A DNA stretch of 64,000 bases from contig JAVBLB010000007.1 in assembly GCA_031553735.1 (NCBI GenBank), positions 31,101-95,100 on the forward strand, read 5' to 3'. Below the pieces are notes generated by a model. It made no database searches, was not told where the DNA came from, and saw nothing but the letters and a program-made list of their open reading frames with translations. This document shows positions 35,263-42,234 of this stretch, in pieces. The stretch comes from Adiutrix sp031553735. GTDB taxonomy: Bacteria; Desulfobacterota; Desulfarculia; Adiutricales; Adiutricaceae. A program made the position numbers and the translations under genes. The stretch's first letter is position 1; the number at the start of each line of letters is the position of its first letter.

Positions 35263-36552
35263 GGCCCAGATATCCCAGCCCAGCTTGGTGGCGAAGACCA
35301 GCCCCACCAGGCAGACGGTGGCGTTGAGTTCCCGGAACCGGCCGGCGGCGGTCTTCATCAGCAGATAGACCAGCCAGGCCACGGCCAGGCTGTCGGAAAT
35401 CTTCCACGACAGGCCGATGAGCACCACCACCAAAATGGCCGGGAAGGATTCGGTGGCGTCTTTGAAGTCGATGCGGGTCAGGGGCTGCAGCATATACCAG
35501 CCCACCACCACCAGAGCCGGGGCCACGGCGGCGAAGGGAATGGCCAGAAACAGGGGCGAACAGAACAGGGCCAGGACGAAGCAGAGGGCGCAGACCAGGG
35601 CGGTCAGGCCGGTGCGGCCGCCCACGGCCACCCCGGTGCCGCTCTCGCCGTAGGCGGTGTTGGGGGAAATGCCCAGGCAGCTGCTGACGACCAGGGCCAG
35701 GGAATCGGCCACGAAGGCCCGGCCCAGTTTGGGGCGATAGCGCGCGGCCTCCTCTTCGCCCATGATGCTGAACAGGCCCAGAAAGCCGCCGAGGCTGTCG
35801 AAAATGGCGATGAAAAGGAAAATCAGCACCACCGAAAAGAAATCGAGGCTCCACAGACGGGAGAAATCGAACTGAAAAAACAGCGGAGCCGGGCTGGGCG
35901 GAAGGCTGAGCAGGCCGCCCTCGGAGGGCCAGACCGTGACCCCCAGGGGAAGGCCAATGAGGGTGGACAAAACGATGCCGGCCAGGACCGCATAACGGAA
36001 TTTCACGGCCAAAAGCAGCGCGGTGATGAACAGGCCGATGAAAACCAGCTTGACCGCCGGCTCGTGAAGATTCCCCAGGGCCGGGAGCCCGCTGGTGAAG
36101 ACCACCGCGTGGCTGTTGATCAGGCCGATGCCGGCGATGAGCAGCCCCACCCCGCCGCAGACGGCGTATTGGAGCGACGGCGGGATGTCGCGCAGAATCT
36201 TTTCCCGCAGCGACGACAGCGACAGCAGGAAGAACAGAACGCCGGCCAAAAGAACCGCGGCCACGGCCTGGGGCCAGGTGTAGCCCAGGGTCAGGATGAC
36301 CACGAAGCCGAAAATGGCGTTGATGCCCATGCCCGGGGCCACGGCGAACGGCAGGTTGGCGACCAGGGCCATGATCAGCGAGCCGGCGATGGCGGCCAGG
36401 GCGGTGGTCGTGAACAGGGCCTCCGGCGGCGCCCCGGTGTGGGCCAGGATGGCCGGGTTGGCGGCCAGCACATAGACCATGGCACAGAAGGTGGTGAGGC
36501 CGGCGGTGATTTCCACCAGGGGGGTGGTGTGGTGTTCCTTGAGTTTGAACAT
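35260..36552 (-). CDS. NCS2/AzgA-type nucleobase permease under cobalamin riboswitch control
   Basis: This 430-residue polytopic permease has 12-14 hydrophobic segments. AzgA-like family motifs are PGMGINAIFGF and GESGTGVAVGGRTGLTALV. Relatives import hypoxanthine, guanine or adenine by proton symport. The start is ATG 36552 (MFKLKEHH) behind AAGGAAGA; an upstream in-frame ATG would add seven residues. The leader carries a complete cobalamin riboswitch and a terminator, so expression should fall when B12 is plentiful. That regulation is unusual for a purine permease and suggests a substrate tied to cobamide metabolism, such as a lower-ligand base. The substrate is inferred, not shown. Confidence 0.9.
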   Translation of the reverse strand: MFKLKEHHTTPLVEITAGLTTFCAMVYVLAANPAILAHTGAPPEALFTTTALAAIAGSLIMALVANLPFAVAPGMGINAIFGFVVILTLGYTWPQAVAAVLLAGVLFFLLSLSSLREKILRDIPPSLQYAVCGGVGLLIAGIGLINSHAVVFTSGLPALGNLHEPAVKLVFIGLFITALLLAVKFRYAVLAGIVLSTLIGLPLGVTVWPSEGGLLSLPPSPAPLFFQFDFSRLWSLDFFSVVLIFLFIAIFDSLGGFLGLFSIMGEEEAARYRPKLGRAFVADSLALVVSSCLGISPNTAYGESGTGVAVGGRTGLTALVCALCFVLALFCSPLFLAIPFAAVAPALVVVGWYMLQPLTRIDFKDATESFPAILVVVLIGLSWKISDSLAVAWLVYLLMKTAAGRFRELNATVCLVGLVFATKLGWDIWA

Positions 36553-36662
36553 GGCGTCTTCCTTCGATTTCAAAGCTGGTAATGATGGCCCTGTTCAGGT
36601 CAGCCGTATGGAACTGTCGCGGGCTCGCACGGGGGCGGGGTTTTCGTCATCCGGGAGGCCCC

Positions 36663-36712
36663 AAAAAACGAAAACCCCCGGACGCCGCGCACAGAACGGC
36701 TCTCCAGGGGGT
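36663..36712 (-). terminator. Rho-independent terminator of the riboswitch leader
   Basis: On the minus strand ACCCCCTGGAGAGCCG pairs with CGGCGTCCGGGGGT, followed by TTTTCGTTTTTT. It lies between the cobalamin riboswitch and the permease start, as expected for transcriptional attenuation. Confidence 0.8.
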
Positions 36713-36775
36713 CTTTACCTTCAACCACCTTGAATCACAGGGCGCCGGCGACCGGCCAGGGGTCGCGCGGAGCGG

Positions 36776-36939
36776 GTTCATCCGGTCTTCTGGCTTACGG
36801 ATCGACCGGCCGACCGGCCTTCCCGGGTCTAAACGACCCAGTGGCTGGCCTTTCCCCTTCAGGAAAAGCCGTCGGCGACCGTCCCCGTTCACAGCGGCGG
36901 GTCCGCCACGGAATTGCACCGTGTTCCGGGAGGATGAAC
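36776..36939 (-). promoter_or_regulatory. Cobalamin (B12) riboswitch
   Basis: The minus strand carries the conserved B12-element blocks in order. They are a P1 strand GTTCATCC, CCCGGAACACGGTGC, AATTCCGTGGCGGACC, CGCCGCTGTGAACGGGGA, GCCACTGG, CCCGGGAAGGCC, GTAAGCCAGAAGACC and the closing P1 strand GGATGAAC. The 8-bp P1 (36932-36939 with 36776-36783) is perfect. It is followed by a terminator at 36663-36712 and then the NCS2 permease gene. The ligand class (adenosyl- or other cobalamin) cannot be told by eye. Confidence 0.93.
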
Positions 36940-36993
36940 GTATTTATTATATCACAGCCGCCGGATATCACAAGGCCGTTTCTTCGCGTTCAG

Positions 36994-37162
36994 CAATTCT
37001 CAAAGTAAAAGAAATGGGGCTCCGCCCCAAACCCCGCCAGGGGGAATTTCCCCCTGGCCCCCACCGAAACCGCCCCAAAGCGGGCGGTTTCGGAAGGGTC
37101 AGGGATGAAAATTGTCTCTTGGCCGGGATGGAACAGGAACCGCACTTCCACTTTGAGAATTG
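36994..37162. repeat. 169-bp element with 13-bp terminal inverted repeats
   Basis: CAATTCTCAAAGT at 36994-37006 is the exact complement of ACTTTGAGAATTG at 37150-37162, and similarity continues outward (TTCGCG...). Inside lies the GC-rich composite repeat 37014-37093. This looks like a small non-autonomous insertion upstream of the cobalamin riboswitch. Confidence 0.6.
37014..37093. repeat. Composite palindromic GC-rich repeat, copy 2
   Basis: GGGGCTCCGCCCC, AAACCCCGCCAGGGGG, TTTCCCCCTGG, then CCGAAACCGCCCC-AAAGC-GGGCGGTTTCGG (37064-37093). The last hairpin, read in reverse, differs from 19540-19569 by a single base. Confidence 0.7.
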
Positions 37163-37352
37163 CCGCTTCGCGTTTTCCAACGAACCCGGCTTCGGCGGTG
37201 AAATCCCCCAGCGCCCCGCCAATTGTGGTATTATAAAAAAATTATAATTTATGGGCCGGAATGAACCGGGCGTCTCCGAGGCCGGATTTTTTGTCCGACG
37301 CGGGGCGCGCGGGTCATCGACGCCCGACATCCGGTGGAATCGAGGTGCCCTC

Positions 37353-39242
37353 ATGCGCTTGGGAAAAGGCGTCATCGCCCTGGTCGTTCTGTTGCTGGGT
37401 CTTTCGGCGGGCTGCTCCCCCCAGGAGAAGGCGGCCACCGGTTACGACCCGGCCGACGTGGCGGTCATCAACCGGATTCTGCGGGACAACGACGCCCAAA
37501 ACGGCTTTCTGGCCTCCCTCGGCTGGAAAATCGACCAACCCGACACCTGGCTCGCCTTCACCGACGAAACCCAGGAGCCCCCCGAGCGGATCCGCCTCGC
37601 CTGGATAAACCGGAAGCTGGACGTTCTGGAATTTTGCAATGCCCGACTGACCGGCGTCATGGACCTGACCGGACTGACCACGCCGCGAACAGTGCAGTTC
37701 TACGCCAACGACCTGGAAGAAGTCAAGGGCCTGGAAGCCATGACCAAGCTGGAAACATTGTGGGTCGCCCACAGCAGGGTCCACAGCCTGGGCGACCTCT
37801 CCGGCCTTATTTATCTGAGGGATTTGATTATCCTGGCCAACCGGCTGACCACAGTCGGCGATTTAAGCGGCCTGACCCACCTGGTCAGGCTGGACGCCTC
37901 GTTCAACCGGGAACTGACGAGCCTCGGCGACCTTTCCAAACTGACCCGCATGAGGCAATTGAACGTCGCCGTCAACAAACTGACCACTCTGGGCGACCTC
38001 TCCGCCATGAAGGATCTGTACAGCCTGGACGTATCATACAACCGGTTGACCGACCTCGGCGACCTCGGCGGGCTGCTCCGCCTGACCGAATTGAACGCCT
38101 CCATAAACGGGCTGCAAAACCTGAGGCGGCTCGACAACCTGGTGAATTTGAAACGCCTGAATCTCCGCCAGAACCGCCTGGCCGACATCGGTGATTTGAG
38201 CCGGCTGACCGCTCTTGAGTGCGTGGATGTAGGGTTCAACCGCCTGACAACCCTTGGAGACCTGAAAGGCCTGACCCGGCTGACCCACCTTGGCGTCGGC
38301 CACAACCAACTGACCGACCTGGGAGAACTGGGGGCCGACGATACGCTGGAGGAATTGGTCCTGAGCCACAACCAACTGACCGCCCTGCCCGATTTGACCG
38401 GGATGAAGGCTTTGAAGAAGCTGGTCGTCGCTGATAATCCCCTGGAGCAGCCCGATCCGATGAAGCGGCTGCCGGAAGGGGTTCTGGAAGACTTCGCCTT
38501 TTCCGGCGATCAGTTCCCGGAGCTCAGTCTGGCCGCCAAGCCCCTGGAAAGCCTCAATGAACTTGAGGTGAGAAAGTCCGACCGGATGCGGGATTGGGAG
38601 TTATTGCGGAGAATGGTGGCGAACAAGCCCGCCGACTTCAAGTGGGGTCCCGTTGTGGATGCCAAGATCAAGCAAGGCCCCCCGCCTCGGCTGCTGCAAC
38701 GCCTCGACCTGTACGGGCGGCCTCTTAAAACACTGAATCTCGCCGACCATGTCGCCGTCGACCTGATCGACAATCCCGGCCCGGTGGATCGGCTGGTCAT
38801 CGGCGACGGCGGATACACGCTGACCGAGCTGGTCCAGCTGCACCGGAAACTGCGGCCGGCCATTCTGGACGTTATCAGCAGCCAGCATCCCCTCCTGGGC
38901 GACCTGAAGAAGCCGTTGAAGGCCGGGACGGCTTATACCCTGAAGCAACTCAGCCCGCGCCTGGCGGCCGACTATCAGGCGGCGGGCGATACCGTAACAC
39001 TGGTCGCCTGCGACAAATCCGGCGGGTTCTTCTTCTGGACCGACGACTCGCTCAGGGACGAGTTTCTGAAGGCCAAGACCGAGTTGAACGAAATCCGGGC
39101 CGTTGACGCCTATACCTTCGAAAACGGCCGGATCACCTTCAACCGGCCGGGGGAATACCGTCTGGTGGTCGCCAGCGATTATATCGACGGCTTCGAATCC
39201 CCCGTCTTCGTGGCCTATGAAGATGTCCTCCGCGTTGAATGA
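37353..39242 (+). CDS. Leucine-rich-repeat lipoprotein
   Basis: This 629-residue protein starts at ATG 37353, chosen because it gives a lipoprotein signal peptide (hydrophobic core VIALVVLLLG, lipobox LSAGC) with GAGGTG upstream. Residues about 70-400 hold roughly thirteen SDS22-like 21-23-residue LRRs of the type LxxLDVSYNRLTDLGDLxG. The C-terminal third (about 400-629) has no recognised domain and contains GGFFFWTDDSL and SDYIDGFESPVFVAY. It is anchored by lipid to a membrane and probably periplasmic or at the surface. It overlaps or abuts the next lipoprotein gene, so the two are likely co-expressed. LRR proteins generally mediate protein binding. Confidence 0.82.
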   Translation: MRLGKGVIALVVLLLGLSAGCSPQEKAATGYDPADVAVINRILRDNDAQNGFLASLGWKIDQPDTWLAFTDETQEPPERIRLAWINRKLDVLEFCNARLTGVMDLTGLTTPRTVQFYANDLEEVKGLEAMTKLETLWVAHSRVHSLGDLSGLIYLRDLIILANRLTTVGDLSGLTHLVRLDASFNRELTSLGDLSKLTRMRQLNVAVNKLTTLGDLSAMKDLYSLDVSYNRLTDLGDLGGLLRLTELNASINGLQNLRRLDNLVNLKRLNLRQNRLADIGDLSRLTALECVDVGFNRLTTLGDLKGLTRLTHLGVGHNQLTDLGELGADDTLEELVLSHNQLTALPDLTGMKALKKLVVADNPLEQPDPMKRLPEGVLEDFAFSGDQFPELSLAAKPLESLNELEVRKSDRMRDWELLRRMVANKPADFKWGPVVDAKIKQGPPPRLLQRLDLYGRPLKTLNLADHVAVDLIDNPGPVDRLVIGDGGYTLTELVQLHRKLRPAILDVISSQHPLLGDLKKPLKAGTAYTLKQLSPRLAADYQAAGDTVTLVACDKSGGFFFWTDDSLRDEFLKAKTELNEIRAVDAYTFENGRITFNRPGEYRLVVASDYIDGFESPVFVAYEDVLRVE

Positions 39243-39286
39243 CGTGTGACCCCTTGGGTGCAACGACTGGCGGACGGAGGGCGGGG

Positions 39287-41683
39287 TTGAAAAAAAGCGC
39301 CGAAACCCGCAACGCCGCCGTCAGCTTCGGCCTTCTCTTGGCTGTTTTCCTGACGGCGGGGCTGCTGGCGGGCTGCCGGAGCGAAAACCGGCCGGACGCC
39401 GGGGCGGCGGCGTTTTCGCCCCCCTCTCCGGTCGAGGGCTCCGAGCCCACCGGCCCGGTCTTCGAGCACCCCTATTCCGGCGACGAGCTTGAGGCCGTCG
39501 TGACCTTCGACTACCTCGTCGGGCCCGAGGGCGTCTCGTTTCACGGCCGCGCCCTTGAAGGCGGCCGACCGGGAGTGGACACGACCTCGTTTGAAGTGCT
39601 CAATCCCCACGTCGGCTACGCCCGGGATAAGAACCAGGTCTATTTCCGCGACCGGGTCGTCGAGGGCGCGGACCCGGCCGGCTTTCGGGTGCTGGCCCAG
39701 CGGCCCGTGGAGCTGGAACCCCTCTGGCGCTGGCGGCTGGGCCTGGCCGATCAGCCCCGCGCGCTGTATGCCCGCACGGCCATCGCCACCGACGGCCGCC
39801 GCATCTTCTTCGACGACCGCCTGATCGACGGCCTGGACGCGTTCAGCTTCGTCTACCTGGGCCAGTATCATCACGACCCGGGCTATGACGAACACGGTCG
39901 GCGGAACCCCTTCACGCCCTATCACCAGAACGACGCCTTTCTCTATATGGACCGTCGCGGCGTCTATCTGGAGGAAAGCGATCACGGCCGGCCCGGTCTC
40001 CGGACCGGCGAAAGGTTGGTGTACCCCCTGCCATGGATCCGCATCGATATGAGCGATGACCCCCGGCCGGAGGCCTTGCGGCCGCTGGGTTCCCGCGGCC
40101 TGTACACCGACGGCGACAACGTCTTTTTCCGCCAGTTCCGGGTCTGCGAATCCAAAAGCTATCAACCGCCCGCCGCCCCGGACGGCCTGTACGGCCTCTG
40201 TGGCGGCGAGGCGGTTTTCCAGAACCGCCCGGTCGGCCGCAAGCTCCGGGATTTCCGCACCCCGGTCCCCGCCGCCGACTACCTGGTCGCCGCCGACCGG
40301 ATTTTTTTCCGCGACCTGCCTCTGGAGCCGCCGGCCGACCCGGCGACCTTCGAAATCCTGGAACCCCACCGCCACTATGCCCGCGACCGGCACCGGGTTT
40401 ATTATCAGAACAACCCCCTGGCTTTCGATCGTTTCCTGGATCTCGGCGGCCGGGAGGCCGGCCCGGAGGTCGACCCGGCCACCTTCGAAGCCCTGGGGCG
40501 TGAAGGGCTTTACGGCCGCGACGCGAACTGCCTCTATTATCAGGCTAAGCAAATCGCCTGCGGCCGGGCGGCCGAATCGCGCCTGATCGACGAAGGCGAA
40601 CAGGCCATCGCCGCCGACGGGATCTCAGCGTTTCACGGGCCGCACCGGGTCGAGGGTTCCGACGGCCCCAGCTATGAGCTGCTGGGCTACATTCAGGACG
40701 GGCCCTTTCGCTTCAGCCCCCTGACCCGGGACCGGCACCGGGTTTACTGGCGGGGTCGGCCGGTGGAAGGAGCCGACCCGGCCGGTTTCGAGATCCTCAG
40801 TGTTTCCGGATATGGCCGCGACGCCCGGCACGTCTATTTCCGAGACCAACGGCTCGACCAGGCCGACCCGGCCGGCTTTCGGCCGGTGCCCCCGGCCGAC
40901 GAAGCCGAATACCTTCTGAGCCTGCGGGACGGGCCGGTGGGCGGGGACGGAAATCATTATTGGCGCGGCGACCGCCGGCTGTATGATCTGGAGTATCGCC
41001 TGACCGACCGCCGGCTGGATTACCCGGCCGGGGAATACACCGTCATGCTCGGCTGGGAGGGCCCCACCCGCCCCGAGCCAGCCGGGGAACGGGAACGGCG
41101 GGCGGCCCGGGCTTTTCTGGAGCGCGAGTTGGGGGGCGAGCTTCTCGAAGCCCTGACCCTGCCCGGGAGCGCCCCCGGGGCCAGCCGCCCGGCCCGGCTG
41201 CTTCTGGGGCTGGTCGCCGGGGCGACGGCCGAGAACCCGGCCGGCGGCCTCGGCGGGCTGCTTGAAGAAATCAGGGTCGACGGCCTGCGGGCGGGCACAC
41301 TCACCAACCAGGCCGGCTCCGACCGCGGCGCGATGTTCGAACGCCTCCGAACCGTGGATTACGCCGGACTGGAGCCGCCGGGCGGGCCTTTTTATCTGCA
41401 CTATTCCCTGGCCCACCGGCCCCGGCCCGGGGTCGAGGTCCACCAGTGGTTGAGCCGGGTTTCCCCGTTGGGCGGCGCCCCCGAGGCGGACGGCCTGTTT
41501 GCCGTCCACCTGGTCGTCTGGCCCCTGCCCGGGGGAGAAGCCCGGCCGGCCGCGCGGGCGGTGATGCTGAGTTTTCAAGAGGTGGGCTGCTGGGCCGAGC
41601 TCGAAGCCTTCATGGACGAGGCCGAAGCCCGCAAGCTGCGGCTGTGGGCGGTCCGGGGCGACGGGCCCCCGGCGGAGGAATGA
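39287..41683 (+). CDS. DKNYY-repeat lipoprotein
   Basis: This 798-residue protein is read from a TTG start at 39287. That start places GGACGGAGG at proper spacing and gives an ideal lipoprotein signal peptide ending LLAGC. An ATG at 39239, overlapping the LRR stop, would add 16 non-signal-like residues. The body is built from DKNYY-type repeats, such as YARDKNQVYFRDRVVEGADP and YARDRHRVYYQN. These span about residues 60-560 and are followed by a distinct C-terminal domain. DKNYY repeats are known from cell-surface or periplasmic lipoproteins of unknown function. It pairs with the LRR lipoprotein. Confidence 0.8.
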   Translation: MKKSAETRNAAVSFGLLLAVFLTAGLLAGCRSENRPDAGAAAFSPPSPVEGSEPTGPVFEHPYSGDELEAVVTFDYLVGPEGVSFHGRALEGGRPGVDTTSFEVLNPHVGYARDKNQVYFRDRVVEGADPAGFRVLAQRPVELEPLWRWRLGLADQPRALYARTAIATDGRRIFFDDRLIDGLDAFSFVYLGQYHHDPGYDEHGRRNPFTPYHQNDAFLYMDRRGVYLEESDHGRPGLRTGERLVYPLPWIRIDMSDDPRPEALRPLGSRGLYTDGDNVFFRQFRVCESKSYQPPAAPDGLYGLCGGEAVFQNRPVGRKLRDFRTPVPAADYLVAADRIFFRDLPLEPPADPATFEILEPHRHYARDRHRVYYQNNPLAFDRFLDLGGREAGPEVDPATFEALGREGLYGRDANCLYYQAKQIACGRAAESRLIDEGEQAIAADGISAFHGPHRVEGSDGPSYELLGYIQDGPFRFSPLTRDRHRVYWRGRPVEGADPAGFEILSVSGYGRDARHVYFRDQRLDQADPAGFRPVPPADEAEYLLSLRDGPVGGDGNHYWRGDRRLYDLEYRLTDRRLDYPAGEYTVMLGWEGPTRPEPAGERERRAARAFLERELGGELLEALTLPGSAPGASRPARLLLGLVAGATAENPAGGLGGLLEEIRVDGLRAGTLTNQAGSDRGAMFERLRTVDYAGLEPPGGPFYLHYSLAHRPRPGVEVHQWLSRVSPLGGAPEADGLFAVHLVVWPLPGGEARPAARAVMLSFQEVGCWAELEAFMDEAEARKLRLWAVRGDGPPAEE

Positions 41684-41718
41684 GGGGAAAGATGGGGAGC
41701 GACTAGAACGCTTTTCTA

Positions 41719-41827
41719 TTTATTACTCCGGCAACTAAATAAGTCACACTCGCGATTTCGCCAAAGCCCAAAATCGCTGGACTTGGCCGTCCGAGAATCG
41801 ACTTCGTCAGTTGCCGGGTTAATAATA
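41719..41827. repeat. MITE-like dispersed repeat, copy 2
   Basis: Same orientation as 10699-10807, with three differences in 109 bp. It carries the terminal imperfect inverted repeats TTATTACTCCGGCAACT / ATTATTAACCCGGCAACT. It sits 36 bp after the DKNYY gene stop. Confidence 0.75.
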
Positions 41828-41879
41828 CCAATTCTCCATCAAGACCGCTTTTATTTCGTCGGCCAAGTCAGCCAGGTGG

Positions 41880-41940
41880 GGCGGCCTGGGAATACTTCGG
41901 AGAGCGGCCGCGTGGGCTCCGACCGCGTCGCCGACGCAAA
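41880..41940. repeat. Dispersed repeat CTTCGGAG-GCGGCC, copy 1
   Basis: Contains AATACTTCGGAGAGCGGCC then TCCGACCGCGTCGCCGACG. A second copy at 50143-50200 reads AACACTTCGGAGGGCGGCC and TCCCGACCGCGTCGCCGACG. Both are intergenic. Confidence 0.6.
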
Positions 41941-42059
41941 GTTTCGGAGGTCAGGGCCGTCGCCGACGGCGTGGCTGGGCAGCGGCCAATCGGAGAAGTA
42001 TTCCCAGACCGCCTCACCGTGCGAATACCGATAACGCCATCATGAAGGAGAAATGGCAC

Positions 42060-42155
42060 AAGCCTGTTCTCGGACGATCAATTTCAGCCAGACCATTTTT
42101 CGGCTACTCGTCAATTTATTGATCGAGGGCGCATGGCCCCATTCAAGGCTCGGCT
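42060..42155. repeat. Dispersed GGACGA repeat, copy D (with insertion)
   Basis: AGCCTGTTCTCGGACGATCA, AATTTCAGCCAGACC, then TTTTTCGGC followed by a 22-bp extra palindromic block around TCAATTTATTGA, then GGCGCATGGCCCCATTC. Compared with copy C the extra block interrupts the TTTCGGC-GGCGCA junction. Confidence 0.6.
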
Positions 42156-42234
42156 CAAGCCCCAAAAAATAGCCCCAGTCCAACCGCTCCGCGAACGGTT
42201 GGACCGGAGCGCCGACTCAGCCGCCTCCCGCCGT

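Larger units (their letters stand above)
36553..37352. other. Divergent regulatory region, 800 bp
   Basis: It contains the permease leader (terminator, riboswitch) on the minus strand and an element bounded by 13-bp inverted repeats at 36994-37162 that carries repeat copy 2. The plus-strand leader of the LRR lipoprotein follows. No additional gene is supported. Confidence 0.7.
41684..42234. other. Convergent intergenic region filled with repeats
   Basis: 550 bp between convergent genes. It contains three different dispersed repeats in series (41719-41827, 41880-41940, 42060-42155). A GC-rich tail with an inverted GCGG...CCGC element follows before the hydantoinase-like gene stop. No gene was seen. 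Confidence 0.7.
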
